A stretch of 64,000 bases of DNA from Gilvimarinus sp. DA14. Lineage in GTDB: Bacteria > Pseudomonadota > Gammaproteobacteria > Pseudomonadales > Cellvibrionaceae. The notes under the pieces are model-generated. The model was given only the letters and a program-made list of their open reading frames with translations. It did not search any database and was not told the origin of the DNA. Position 1 is the first letter of the stretch. Each line of letters begins with the position of its first letter. Shown in pieces: positions 17,378 through 26,533 of this stretch. A program made the position numbers and the translations under genes. The stretch covers positions 3,808,501-3,872,500 of the forward strand of contig NZ_CP100350.1 in the NCBI RefSeq assembly GCF_024204685.1, in the 5' to 3' direction.

Positions 17378-18844
17378 GTGACCTGTTTAATGGTGCAGGG
17401 GACCACCTCCGATGCCGGTAAAAGCACACTGGTAGCGGGCCTGGCACGCCTATTAAAGCGCCGGGGCGTTAAGGTCGCACCATTTAAACCGCAAAACATG
17501 GCACTAAACAGCGCCGTCACCGCCAACGGCGGTGAGATAGGCCGCGCCCAGGCACTGCAGGCTCAGGCGGCTGGGTTACAGCCACACTCGGATATGAACC
17601 CGGTTTTGCTAAAGCCCTCATCCGATACCGGCGCCCAAGTGATTATTCACGGCAAAGCCATAGGCAATATGCAGGCGCTGGATTATCACGCCTACAAAGC
17701 CACCGCCAAGCAGGCAGTAATGGATTCTTTTAACCGGCTGAAAGAACAATACGACTGTGTATTGGTGGAGGGCGCCGGAAGCCCCGCCGAGATTAACCTG
17801 CGCGAAAACGATATTGCCAATATGGGTTTTGCCCAGGCGGCGGACTGCCCGGTCATTCTGATTGCCGATATCGACAGGGGCGGGGTGTTCGCTCATTTGG
17901 TGGGAACTCTCGCGTTGTTATCGCCTGAAGAGCAGGCGCGGGTTAAAGGCTTTGTCATAAACCGTTTTCGCGGCGATATTGCTCTGTTGCAATCCGGACT
18001 CGACTGGTTAGAAGATTACACCGGCAAACCCGTGCTGGGAGTGTTGCCTTACTTACACGACTTTTACCTGGATGCGGAAGACGCGATTAGCACCGCGCAA
18101 GCGTTAACGAATAAAAAGTTTACGGTGGTAGTGCCGGTGCTGCCGCGCATCAGTAACCACACAGACTTTGATGCTCTGCGACTGCACCCGCAGGTAGATT
18201 TGCGCTATGTGTCGGTCGCGGATGAATTGCCTCCCTGCGATTTGGTTATTCTGCCCGGCAGCAAAAATGTGCGCGCCGATTGCGCGTCGCTTAAAAACAA
18301 TCAATGGCAGAAAAAACTCAACCGCCACCTGCGTTACGGCGGCAAACTCGTGGGTATTTGTGGCGGCCTGCAAATGTTGGGGAACAGTATTGGCGACCCC
18401 GACGGCATTGAAGACATTCCGGGCGAGATTTCCGGCTTCGGTTTTTTGCAATTAACCACCCGCTTAACGGATTCTAAAACGCTCACCAATGTTAGCGGAC
18501 AGCTAGTTTTAAACGATGAACAGGCTGACTTTAATGGCTACGAAATCCACTGCGGTATCAGCGAGGGGCCAGCGCTCGAATTGGCGCCAGTTGTGTTTAG
18601 AAAAGGCAGTCGCAATTGCACCGACGGCGCCCTTAGCGCAGACAACCAAATACTCGCCACATATTGTCATGGCATTTTTGATACCCCCAGTGCCTTGCAA
18701 TTAATCCTGCAGTGGGCGGGACTTAGTGACGCGCCTAGCTTTGATTTACAAAGCTATCGTGAAACACAGCTCAACAGGTTGGCCGATACTTTAGAGACGC
18801 ACTTAAATGCCCGGTGGCTGACCGAGTTGGAGTCCTGCCAGTGA
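17378..18844 (+). CDS. cobQ: Cobyric acid synthase
   Basis: A 488-residue glutamine-dependent amidase that amidates four carboxyls of adenosylcobyrinic a,c-diamide to give adenosylcobyric acid. The N-terminal dethiobiotin-synthetase-like ATP domain begins [20 protein letters not shown] and includes [11 protein letters not shown]. The C-terminal glutamine amidotransferase domain contains the nucleophile loop [10 protein letters not shown] and a late TYCHGIFD histidine. The GTG start at 17378 directly abuts the cobO stop, and the 3' end overlaps btuC by four bases (GTGA), so translation is probably coupled. Confidence 0.94.
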   Translation: MTCLMVQGTTSDAGKSTLVAGLARLLKRRGVKVAPFKPQNMALNSAVTANGGEIGRAQALQAQAAGLQPHSDMNPVLLKPSSDTGAQVIIHGKAIGNMQALDYHAYKATAKQAVMDSFNRLKEQYDCVLVEGAGSPAEINLRENDIANMGFAQAADCPVILIADIDRGGVFAHLVGTLALLSPEEQARVKGFVINRFRGDIALLQSGLDWLEDYTGKPVLGVLPYLHDFYLDAEDAISTAQALTNKKFTVVVPVLPRISNHTDFDALRLHPQVDLRYVSVADELPPCDLVILPGSKNVRADCASLKNNQWQKKLNRHLRYGGKLVGICGGLQMLGNSIGDPDGIEDIPGEISGFGFLQLTTRLTDSKTLTNVSGQLVLNDEQADFNGYEIHCGISEGPALELAPVVFRKGSRNCTDGALSADNQILATYCHGIFDTPSALQLILQWAGLSDAPSFDLQSYRETQLNRLADTLETHLNARWLTELESCQ

Positions 18845-19878
18845 CGCCCGCCTCCAATCGCAAGCGCCGCATAAAAGTGGCGGCCGTCATTTTGGCGGCT
18901 TTGTTGCTCGTCAGTTTTTTACTGGCGCTGGGCCTGGGCGCTGTGGCCATTGCACCGGTGGATGTGTTGCGCGCACTGCTGGGCAGCGATTTTAGTGATT
19001 ACAGCGGAGAGATTATTACCAGTATTCGTTTGCCGCGCGCGCTTTTGGCTGCGGGCGTCGGCGCCTTGCTTGCCGTATGCGGCGCTTACCTACAGGGATT
19101 GTTTCGCAACCCCCTGGCAGATCCGTCGCTGATTGGCGTAACGGCCGGTGCCTCGGTGGGCGCCAGCCTGGCTATTGTGCTGGGCGGGGGGGCTATGCTG
19201 GGCAGCGCCTGGGGCGGTTTGTCACTGGTTTCTATGGGCGCTTTTGTCGGCGGGCTTTTATGCGTTTGGCTGGTGTACCGGGTGGCAACGGGCATTAACG
19301 GCACCTCGGTGGCTACCATGTTGTTAATGGGTATAGCCGTTACGGCTTTGGCCGCCAGTTTAACCGGGCTTATGGATTACTTTGCCGATAACGAACAGTT
19401 AAGACGCATGAGTCTGTGGCGCATGGGCGGCTTGGATGGTGCCAGCGGTGCCCGCGCGACGATTATGCTGTTAGTGCTTGGTGTGTTGTTACTTAGCATG
19501 GGCCAGTGCGCACGTCAGCTAAATACTCTGTTGCTGGGCGAGTCTCAGGCGCGGCATTTGGGAGTCGATGTTGAAGCGTTAAAAACCCGTTTGATTGTTC
19601 TGGTGGCTTTGGGCGTGGGGGTGTCTGTGGCCATGGCGGGCAGCATCGCGTTTGTCGGTTTGGTGGTGCCACATATGGTGCGTTTGTGGGTTGGGCCGGA
19701 TCATCGCGCGCTGGTGCCTTTATGCGCTTTGGGCGGCGCCAGCTTATTACTGCTGGCCGATACCCTGGCTCGCACCGCGCTTGCGCCCACCGAATTACCT
19801 GTTGGCCTTGTGACCGCCCTGGTGGGGGCACCTTTTTTTATTGTTCTGCTCAGACGTCAGCGAGGCTGGGTGCAATGA
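18841..19878 (+). CDS. btuC: Cobalamin ABC transporter permease BtuC
   Basis: A 345-residue inner-membrane permease of the FecCD family with about ten helices. Family signatures are [22 protein letters not shown] near the N-terminus, [16 protein letters not shown], and [20 protein letters not shown] near the C-terminus. It begins at the GTG overlapping the cobQ stop. An in-frame ATG 27 bases earlier would lie within cobQ and is less likely. It pairs with BtuD (next gene) and the binding protein BtuF at the end of the operon. Sequence alone would also allow heme or siderophore transport; the cob context decides. Confidence 0.9.
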   Translation: MTPASNRKRRIKVAAVILAALLLVSFLLALGLGAVAIAPVDVLRALLGSDFSDYSGEIITSIRLPRALLAAGVGALLAVCGAYLQGLFRNPLADPSLIGVTAGASVGASLAIVLGGGAMLGSAWGGLSLVSMGAFVGGLLCVWLVYRVATGINGTSVATMLLMGIAVTALAASLTGLMDYFADNEQLRRMSLWRMGGLDGASGARATIMLLVLGVLLLSMGQCARQLNTLLLGESQARHLGVDVEALKTRLIVLVALGVGVSVAMAGSIAFVGLVVPHMVRLWVGPDHRALVPLCALGGASLLLLADTLARTALAPTELPVGLVTALVGAPFFIVLLRRQRGWVQ

Positions 19879-20651
19879 GTTTGCTTGAAGTGCAACAACT
19901 GCGTGTCAGTGCAGACGATAAACTCTTACTGCGCGATGTTGATGTAAGTTTGAGCGCTGGCCAGGTAGCCGCCGTTATTGGGCCCAATGGTGCGGGTAAA
20001 ACCACCTTGCTCAAAGGTATTTGTAACGACATTCCCGCCAGTGGCCAAGTGGTGTTTGCGGGCCAGCCATTATTGCAGTGGGCCGCAGCTGAACGCGCGC
20101 GCAAAATGGCGGTGCTCAGTCAACAGAACTCGCTCGCCTTTGCTTTTACTGGCGCCGAGGTAGTATCGCTGGCACGTGGGCCTCACAGCACCGGGGCGAG
20201 TATTGATTCGCAAATTTGCATTGAAGCCATGGCCGCCATGGACGTGTTGCATTTATCTGCCCGCCTATACCCAACGCTGTCCGGTGGTGAGCAGCAGCGC
20301 TTGCAGCTGGCGCGGGTGCTGGCGCAAATTTGGCGCGCCGAGGATGCCGGCGAACGCTTGCTCTTGCTGGATGAGCCGGTAACCAGTTTGGATATTGGGC
20401 ATCAGCATCAACTGATGCGCGCGGTGCGTGAGTTTGCCGCGAGCGGTGTGGCGGTGTTAATGACCGTGCACGACATCACCCTGGCTGCGGCACACTGCGA
20501 CCATATGCTGGTACTGCACGAAGGAAAGTGCGTTGCCAGTGGCACGCCTGAACAGGTGGTTACCGAAGCGCTTCTGGCTGAGGTGTTTGCCACCGACGTG
20601 CGCGTTATCGCGCATCCGGATACGGGCAAGCCTATAGTGGTTGCGCAATAA
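19875..20651 (+). CDS. btuD: Cobalamin ABC transporter ATP-binding protein BtuD
   Basis: A 258-residue ATPase that drives the BtuC permease. Walker A is GPNGAGKTTLLKG, the signature is LSGGEQQRLQLARVLAQ, and Walker B is LLLLDEPVTSLD, with the switch histidine in VHDITLA. The start is the ATG of an ATGA overlap with the btuC stop. A longer in-frame extension into btuC is rejected. The sequence is close in style to HmuV-type ATPases, so the B12 assignment comes from the operon. Confidence 0.9.
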   Translation: MSLLEVQQLRVSADDKLLLRDVDVSLSAGQVAAVIGPNGAGKTTLLKGICNDIPASGQVVFAGQPLLQWAAAERARKMAVLSQQNSLAFAFTGAEVVSLARGPHSTGASIDSQICIEAMAAMDVLHLSARLYPTLSGGEQQRLQLARVLAQIWRAEDAGERLLLLDEPVTSLDIGHQHQLMRAVREFAASGVAVLMTVHDITLAAAHCDHMLVLHEGKCVASGTPEQVVTEALLAEVFATDVRVIAHPDTGKPIVVAQ

Positions 20652-20681
20652 ATAAAAAGAATACGGAGCAAACACAAAATT

Positions 20682-21224
20682 ATGCAGCTTATTTTAGGTG
20701 GTGCACGCAGCGGTAAAAGCCGCTTTGCACAACAACAGGCCGAGGCTTGGCAAGATCAAACCGGCGGCCAACTGCTTTATTTGGCCACCGCCGAGCCCGG
20801 CGATGACGAAATGCAAGCTCGCATTCAAATGCATCAGGGCGACCGGGGCGAGCGCTGGCAAAGTTTGGAAGAGCCACTGCAGTTGGCCAATGCATTGCGA
20901 CAAAACAGTGGTTCTGATACTTGTGTGGTGATTGACTGCTTAACCCTGTGGGTAAACAACTGCCTGCATCACGCACAATGGGAGGCGCAAAAAAATCAGC
21001 TCCTGCGCACTATTGATGACGTATGTCGCGATGGCCCCGCGCCGCACTGGATATTTGTCAGTAACGAAGTGGGCTCGGGCATTGTGCCTCTGGGGCAGTT
21101 ATCTCGCGAGTTTGTCGACGCCAGCGGCTGGTTGCACCAGGCGCTGGCCGCTCGGGCCGAGTCGGTTACCCTGGTGGTGGCGGGCCTGCCACTTGCCCTC
21201 AAGACTGCAGCGCAACAATTGTAG
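20682..21224 (+). CDS. cobU: Adenosylcobinamide kinase/guanylyltransferase
   Basis: A 180-residue bifunctional enzyme that phosphorylates adenosylcobinamide and transfers GMP to it, producing adenosylcobinamide-GDP. The P-loop is LILGGARSGKSRFAQQQA, the family's typical start. LYLATAEPGDDEMQARIQMH carries the conserved segment with the guanylylated histidine region. VIDCLTLWVNN and FVSNEVGSGIVPLGQLSREF complete the signature. It lies 30 bases after btuD and 18 before cobT. Confidence 0.94.
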   Translation: MQLILGGARSGKSRFAQQQAEAWQDQTGGQLLYLATAEPGDDEMQARIQMHQGDRGERWQSLEEPLQLANALRQNSGSDTCVVIDCLTLWVNNCLHHAQWEAQKNQLLRTIDDVCRDGPAPHWIFVSNEVGSGIVPLGQLSREFVDASGWLHQALAARAESVTLVVAGLPLALKTAAQQL

Positions 21225-21242
21225 ACACGTTAAGCAAAAAAT

Positions 21243-22286
21243 ATGAATAAATATCCTCAGTGGCTAAACGACGCCATTTCACCGCCCGACAGTCAGGCCA
21301 TGAGTGCCGCACGCGCAAGACAAAACCAGCTGACTAAACCGCCTGGTTCCCTGGGCCAGCTGGAGTCGATCGCCGTGCGCTTTGCCGGGTTTCAAGGGCG
21401 TGAAAAGCCCTCTTTAAATAAAGTGTTAGTGCGGGTGTTTGCCGCCGATCACGGTATTGCGGCAAAAGGTGTATCGGCATTTCCGCAGGCGGTAACCGCG
21501 CAAATGCTGCAAAACTTTGCCCGCGGGGGCGCCGCTGTGTGTGTGCTGGCGCAGAGTCTCAACGCCGATTTTCGCGCGGTCAATGTCGGTTGTATTCATG
21601 AAATAGACCCGCAAATATCCGTGGTACACAACCCCATTGCCTCAGGCACTGCCGATTTTTCTCGCCAGTGCGCTATGAGTCAGGCGCAGCTCATCCAGGC
21701 GCTTGAGGTCGGTGCCCAGCAAACAAGCAGCGCTGATTTATTTATTGGCGGTGAAATGGGCATAGGCAATACCACTTCTGCCGCGGCGATTTTTGCCGCT
21801 GTGTATCAACTTGCCCCCGAGGCAATCACCGGGCGCGGCACGGGGGTGGATGATCAAACACTGGCTCGTAAAACTGCGCTGATTGCGCAGGCCCTAGAGT
21901 TACACGCGGCGCAATTACATCAGCCGCTATCAATACTGCAGTGCCTGGGTGGTTTTGAAATTGCGGCTTTGGTGGGGGCGTTTATTGCCAGCGCCCAGGC
22001 GCAAACCCCTGTGCTGGTGGATGGTTTTATTGCTACCTCGGCCGCAGCGCTGGCGCTGGCTATTAATCCGAGCATTGAGCCCTGGTTGCTATACGCCCAC
22101 CGCTCGGATGAACAGGGCCATGCCCTGGCGTTGCAGCAGGTACAGGCCGAGCCATTACTGCAGCTGAACATGCGGTTGGGGGAGGGCAGTGGCGCGGTGT
22201 TGGCTAGCAATATCATTCGCCAGGCTCTGTTGCTGCATTCTCATATGGCCACGTTTGCCGAGGCTGGAGTGTCCGATGCAGATTGA
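21243..22286 (+). CDS. cobT: Nicotinate-nucleotide--dimethylbenzimidazole phosphoribosyltransferase
   Basis: A 347-residue enzyme that makes alpha-ribazole phosphate, the activated lower ligand of cobalamin. Recognisable parts are QNQLTKPPGSLGQLESIAVR, VFAADHGIAAKGVSAFPQAV, GGEMGIGNTTSAAAI with the GRGTGVDD loop, and the C-terminal LNMRLGEGSGAVLA, where the catalytic glutamate is expected. The 3' end overlaps the start of cobC by 11 bases. No dimethylbenzimidazole synthase (bluB) is in the window, so the base must come from elsewhere. Confidence 0.95.
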   Translation: MNKYPQWLNDAISPPDSQAMSAARARQNQLTKPPGSLGQLESIAVRFAGFQGREKPSLNKVLVRVFAADHGIAAKGVSAFPQAVTAQMLQNFARGGAAVCVLAQSLNADFRAVNVGCIHEIDPQISVVHNPIASGTADFSRQCAMSQAQLIQALEVGAQQTSSADLFIGGEMGIGNTTSAAAIFAAVYQLAPEAITGRGTGVDDQTLARKTALIAQALELHAAQLHQPLSILQCLGGFEIAALVGAFIASAQAQTPVLVDGFIATSAAALALAINPSIEPWLLYAHRSDEQGHALALQQVQAEPLLQLNMRLGEGSGAVLASNIIRQALLLHSHMATFAEAGVSDAD

Positions 22287-22872
22287 TCTTCTGCGCCATG
22301 GCGAATGTGAGGGCGGCCGTATTTTTCGCGGCCATACCGATGTCGCACTCACTGACACTGGCTGGCAGCAGATGTTGGCGGGCTTGCAATCGCTAGAAGA
22401 TAATTGGCAGGCAATAGTCAGTTCGCCTCTTCAGCGCTGCCGCCGTTTTGCGCAAGTGTTGAGCGAGAATAGACAGCTTCCCTTAACCGTTATGCCGGGT
22501 ATTAAAGAAATAAATTACGGCATATGGGAAGGCCAACAAGTGGCGGATGTTTGGCGCGAGCAAGAACAGCAAGTGCTGGCCTGGAGTCGCGACCCTGAGC
22601 AATATGGCCCGCCAGAAGGTGAAGCGTTTAGCCAATTTCGTGAGCGTGTTTTGCAAACGGTGCTGAGTTTGGCTGAGACGGGTGATAACAAATTGTTGCT
22701 GATTACCCACGGCGGAGTCATTAAACTTCTGCTTAGTATTGCCAACAATAAACCCCCGCCATGGATGATGCAGCTTAATATTGGTTATGGTTTTACCGCT
22801 TCGCTGCAGCTACAGGCGGGGCAATTATCAGTGTTATATCCGGAAGCTAGCCATTATGTTTACCCAAGCTAA
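22276..22872 (+). CDS. cobC: Alpha-ribazole phosphatase (histidine phosphatase family)
   Basis: A 198-residue phosphatase that removes the phosphate from alpha-ribazole-5'-phosphate or from adenosylcobalamin phosphate. The phosphoglycerate-mutase-like RHGE motif is at IDLLRHGECEGGRIFRGHTD. The second histidine lies in LLLITHGGVIKLLL. The start is the ATG at 22276, overlapping the cobT end, and the stop overlaps cobS by 17 bases. Residues SSPLQRCRRFAQVL supply the phosphate-binding arginine. Confidence 0.9.
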   Translation: MQIDLLRHGECEGGRIFRGHTDVALTDTGWQQMLAGLQSLEDNWQAIVSSPLQRCRRFAQVLSENRQLPLTVMPGIKEINYGIWEGQQVADVWREQEQQVLAWSRDPEQYGPPEGEAFSQFRERVLQTVLSLAETGDNKLLLITHGGVIKLLLSIANNKPPPWMMQLNIGYGFTASLQLQAGQLSVLYPEASHYVYPS

Positions 22873-23629
22873 ACAGGCATTTTTATTTGCCTTGGTGTTT
22901 TTAACCCGCCTACCGGTGGCCCGCTGGATGCAAAAGCCAGAAGCCAATACTTCTACCAATGCGGTCTACTGTTACCCGCTGGTGGGGCTAGTGATTGGTG
23001 TGATCTTAGCGGCAGTGGCCATTGCCTTATCTGGCTTGGGTGATTTGCTTGGCGCAGCCTTGGTGCTGGCGCTATGGGTCGCTGTTACCGGCGCTTTACA
23101 TCTGGACGGCTTGGCCGATTGCATGGATGCCTACTACGCCGGCCATAAATGCACGGATGCCGAGCAAAGGCGCGAGCGTATCTTAAAGGTGATGCACGAT
23201 CCGGCCTGCGGTGCGGTAGCGCTGGTGTCACTGGTGCTACTGTTGCTGGTTAAATTCTCCGCTCTGGCGAGCCTGACGTCCGCCTGGCAGATGGTGGCGG
23301 GATTGATATTGGCCCCGGTGTTGGCCAGAACAGCCATTCTGCCGTTTGTTGCACTGTCGGAATACGCCCGTTACCAAGGCAAGGTGCCGGATAATTTAGT
23401 CACCAACAGCCAACGCCTGTGGTTGATTACCCTGTTGGTGGCGGCGTTGTGCGTGGCAACGGTGGGGCTGGTGACCAGCGCGATTTTAGTGGCTGCTGTG
23501 GCAGCTCTGCTGGTGTATTGGCGCTCGCTGTGGCAACAGCAAATAGGCGGCTACACCGGCGATTGCCTGGGCGCCTTGGTGGAACTCACTGAGACACTGG
23601 TGCTGATAATTCTGGTAGCGGTGTGGTAG
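22856..23629 (+). CDS. cobS: Adenosylcobinamide-GDP ribazoletransferase (cobalamin synthase)
   Basis: A 257-residue inner-membrane enzyme that joins adenosylcobinamide-GDP and alpha-ribazole in the last assembly step. The start MFTQAKQAFLFALVFLTRLPV is characteristic. The acidic metal-binding motifs appear as GALHLDGLADCMDAYYAG and later GYTGDCLGALVELTE. About six hydrophobic segments are present. It overlaps cobC upstream and cbiB downstream, consistent with coupled translation. Confidence 0.93.
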   Translation: MFTQAKQAFLFALVFLTRLPVARWMQKPEANTSTNAVYCYPLVGLVIGVILAAVAIALSGLGDLLGAALVLALWVAVTGALHLDGLADCMDAYYAGHKCTDAEQRRERILKVMHDPACGAVALVSLVLLLLVKFSALASLTSAWQMVAGLILAPVLARTAILPFVALSEYARYQGKVPDNLVTNSQRLWLITLLVAALCVATVGLVTSAILVAAVAALLVYWRSLWQQQIGGYTGDCLGALVELTETLVLIILVAVW

Positions 23630-24543
23630 TTGCCCTGGCGCTATTGCTGGGGTTTGCACTGGACGCCAGCTTTGCCGAACCGCGCCGCTGGCATCCACTG
23701 GTGGGTTTTGGTTATCTGGCGGGGCGGTTGGATTTGGCATTCAATAGGGGTCGGTTTTTACGCTTGCGAGGTGCTCTGGCTGTGGTTGTTTTACTTCTGC
23801 CTCTCACTTCGCTGGCGGCATTGCTGTGGTCGTGGTTAATCGCGCAATCTGCCTTTGCCGCTGTTATCACGGGCGCGCTGGGGCTGTACTTGGCGTTGGG
23901 CGGTAAAAGCCTGATTCTACATATTCAGCCAATTATTAACGCGTTAAGTGCCGCTGATACGGCGGCGGCCAGAGCGGCTGTACAAAAAATTGTCAGCCGC
24001 GATTGCGCCGAGCTTGAGTCAACCCAAGTGGCACGCGCGGCGACGGAATCTTTACTGGAGAACACCTCTGATGCGGTGGTAGCGCCGCTTTTTTGGTTTG
24101 CCCTTGCGGGTTTACCGGGCGTAATCGTGTATCGCCTTGCCAATACGTTGGATGCCATGTGGGGCTATCGCTCAGAAAAATATTATTACTTTGGCTGGGC
24201 GGCGGCGCGCCTGGACGATCTGTTGAACTTTATTCCCGCGCGCTTATGCGCCCTGGCTTTTGTCGCCTGCGGTGATGCCTCAGGTGCTATCAAAACCTGG
24301 CGGCTGTGCGCCAAAGCCTGGGCTAGCCCCAACGCGGGGCCGGTTATTGCCAGTGGCGCTGGTGCTCTGGGCATCAGTGTGGGAGGCGGCGCATCTTATC
24401 ATGGTAAATGGTGCGATAAGCCGATAACACCCGGCCGCGCGGCGAGCGCAGAAGGTTTGCAGCAGGGGCTGAGTTTGGTGCGCCGCGCGAGTACATGTGT
24501 GCTGATAGTGTTCGCGCTTTTTTGTTGGGGTGTTTATTTGTGA
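23623..24543 (+). CDS. cbiB: Adenosylcobinamide-phosphate synthase CbiB/CobD
   Basis: A 306-residue inner-membrane protein that attaches the aminopropanol-phosphate side arm to cobyric acid. The GTG start overlaps the cobS stop by seven bases. Signatures are FAEPRRWHPLVGFGYLAG near the N-terminus, LIAQS followed by long helices, ATESLLENTSDAVVAPLFWF and YRLANTLDAMWGYRSEKYYY. This order is specific to the CbiB/CobD family. The stop forms a GTGA overlap with the PLP enzyme gene, which supplies the side-arm precursor. Confidence 0.93.
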   Translation: MVVALALLLGFALDASFAEPRRWHPLVGFGYLAGRLDLAFNRGRFLRLRGALAVVVLLLPLTSLAALLWSWLIAQSAFAAVITGALGLYLALGGKSLILHIQPIINALSAADTAAARAAVQKIVSRDCAELESTQVARAATESLLENTSDAVVAPLFWFALAGLPGVIVYRLANTLDAMWGYRSEKYYYFGWAAARLDDLLNFIPARLCALAFVACGDASGAIKTWRLCAKAWASPNAGPVIASGAGALGISVGGGASYHGKWCDKPITPGRAASAEGLQQGLSLVRRASTCVLIVFALFCWGVYL

Positions 24544-25589
24544 GCGATGCCAGTGAGCACGGCGGAAACCTGCAAGCCGCGACAAAGTGCTTTGGGTTGC
24601 CGCACAACGGCTGGCAGGATTTATCCACGGGAATCAGTCCGTGGGGTTATCCGGTTAACAATGTCCCTGACGATGTGTGGCAGAACTTGCCCGTTAATTC
24701 TGAACCCTTACTTCATGCGGCACAAAAATTTTACGGGGTAGACAAGAATTATATTCTTCCCTTACCCGGTAGCCAGGCTGCAATTTCCTCTTTGCCGCGC
24801 TTATTGCCAGCGGCGCGCGTGGCGCTGCCAAGCTGCGGTTATCACGAGCACGAATACCATTGGACAAACGCTGGCCATATCCCGGTTTTTTATACAACCA
24901 TGGATGAGCTACTGCGGTTAACCGAAAATGGCGCGGTTGAACATGCGGTGGTTATCAACCCCAATAATCCGACCGGTCAGATCTTTGGCTGTGACATACT
25001 GCAAAAGGTTTATCACAAAATTGCCGGTGTGCTATTGGTAGACGAAGCTTTTATGGATTGGCAGCCAGAGAACACTATGGCCGCGTTTGTGGCGACGCTC
25101 CCACGTTTGATTGTGTTGCGCTCGGTAGGAAAGTTTTTCGGTCTTGCCGGCATTCGCTTGGGTTTTGTTTTAAGTGCTAATGGGAAAGTTGAGCAAATAA
25201 AAGCAGCGTTTGAGCCCTGGGCCGTTAATGGCCCAGCGATGTGGGTGGCTGAGCGAGCCTTAACAGATTTCGCCTGGCAGAAAATGCAAAGGCGACGAAT
25301 CGACAAGGTATATCAGACCCTTAAACATATTTTGCAAAATTTCATTCGACCTTTAGAACGCTCGGTGACGCTAGTGGGTACCGGGCTATTTGTGTCTTTG
25401 GCCGGCGATTCGAACCTCTTGGGTGCATTACATAAAGCCCTGGCCCTGCGGGGAATTTACACCCGCTGGGGTTATCAATGCGCCCCTTCCGCTACTGCCT
25501 ATTTACGTATCGGCTTGCCCCCTGACGATGGTGTACGCTTGCAAGCTGCCCTGCACGGGATACGAGAGCAGTGGGAGCAACAGTATTGA
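24540..25589 (+). CDS. Threonine-phosphate decarboxylase-type PLP enzyme (CobD of Salmonella, CobC of Pseudomonas)
   Basis: A 349-residue fold-type I PLP enzyme, aminotransferase-like, which should decarboxylate threonine-phosphate to (R)-1-amino-2-propanol phosphate. Motifs are LSTGISPWGYPV near the start, VVINPNNPTGQIF, LLVDEAFMDW, and the PLP lysine in VLRSVGKFFGLAGIRLGF. The GTG at 24540 overlaps the cbiB stop; an earlier in-frame ATG lies inside cbiB. Naming differs between species (cobD versus cobC), so no symbol is given. Confidence 0.9.
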   Translation: MSDASEHGGNLQAATKCFGLPHNGWQDLSTGISPWGYPVNNVPDDVWQNLPVNSEPLLHAAQKFYGVDKNYILPLPGSQAAISSLPRLLPAARVALPSCGYHEHEYHWTNAGHIPVFYTTMDELLRLTENGAVEHAVVINPNNPTGQIFGCDILQKVYHKIAGVLLVDEAFMDWQPENTMAAFVATLPRLIVLRSVGKFFGLAGIRLGFVLSANGKVEQIKAAFEPWAVNGPAMWVAERALTDFAWQKMQRRRIDKVYQTLKHILQNFIRPLERSVTLVGTGLFVSLAGDSNLLGALHKALALRGIYTRWGYQCAPSATAYLRIGLPPDDGVRLQAALHGIREQWEQQY

Positions 25590-25608
25590 AAAAACAGGAG
25601 TGGAAACA

Positions 25609-26487
25609 ATGAGATTTGCCTTGCTTATAACCGCGATGTTTGCAGTGTTTTCCGTGCATGCAAAGGTTATTGAAGTTGTGGACGCGCGCGGTAAAACGCT
25701 TCGCTTGCAGCAACCGGCCGAGCGTATTGTGGCTTTAGCTCCACACATTGTGGAAAACGTATACAGCGCCGGAGCGGGGCCTAAGCTGGTGGCGGCAGTG
25801 AGCTATAGTGATTACCCGGCCGAGGCCCAGGCGTTGCCGCAAGTAGGCAGTTATAAAGCCGTCAATTACGAAGCGATACTTGCGCTCAAGCCCGATCTAG
25901 TGCTGGGCTGGGCCTCGGGTAATGGCCCCGAGGTTGCGCGCCAGCTGGAGCGTTTGGGGTTGACGGTTTATGTAGATGAGCTGCGCACCATGGATGATAT
26001 TGCCGCCGAGGTGCGCACCATTGGTCAATTGGCCGGAACTTCATCGGTGGCTGAACCAAAGGTCTCGCAATGGCAGCAGAGACTGGAGCAATTAAAACAA
26101 GCGTACCACGGCGCCGAAGCTGTCACAGTGTTTTATCAGGTGTGGAATGATCCGCTGCAAACTCTAAACGGCGAGCACTTGGTCAGCGATGTGATTCGCC
26201 TGTGTGGTGGCGAAAACATTTTTGCTGATGCTATCTCGCTGGCGCCAAAAATTAATATTGAATCAGTATTGGCCCGCGACCCCGATACCATTATTGCCAG
26301 TGGTATGGGGGAGCAGCGCCCCGAATGGCTGGAAGAATGGAAGCAGTACACGGCGCTTTCAGCGGTAAAAAACCAGCACTTGTATTTTGTTCCGCCGGAT
26401 ATAATTCAGCGCCATACCCTGCGTATTCTCGATGGCGCCGATACCATGTGCCGTCAGCTGGACAAAGTGCGCGCCAAGAGCAAATAA
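25609..26487 (+). CDS. btuF: Periplasmic cobalamin-binding protein BtuF
   Basis: A 292-residue binding protein, last in the operon. The ATG at 25609 follows AGGAG and gives a short signal peptide (MRFALLITAMFAVFSVHA). The mature protein has the class III helical-backbone fold: RIVALAPHIVENVYSAGAG, YEAILALKPDLVLGW, a long central helix with LAGTSS, and NIESVLARDPDTIIASG. It should deliver cobalamin to BtuCD. It is unusual that it is separated from btuCD by seven biosynthetic genes. Confidence 0.9.
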   Translation: MRFALLITAMFAVFSVHAKVIEVVDARGKTLRLQQPAERIVALAPHIVENVYSAGAGPKLVAAVSYSDYPAEAQALPQVGSYKAVNYEAILALKPDLVLGWASGNGPEVARQLERLGLTVYVDELRTMDDIAAEVRTIGQLAGTSSVAEPKVSQWQQRLEQLKQAYHGAEAVTVFYQVWNDPLQTLNGEHLVSDVIRLCGGENIFADAISLAPKINIESVLARDPDTIIASGMGEQRPEWLEEWKQYTALSAVKNQHLYFVPPDIIQRHTLRILDGADTMCRQLDKVRAKSK

Positions 26488-26533
26488 TAGTGCCGCACAA
26501 ACAAATAAAAGTGACCGAATAACCTGATATAGG

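Noticed and set aside
25400-25425. A GATTCGAACC string resembling a tRNA T-arm
   Set aside because: It lies inside the conserved PLP-enzyme frame and has no acceptor stem or anticodon arm around it.
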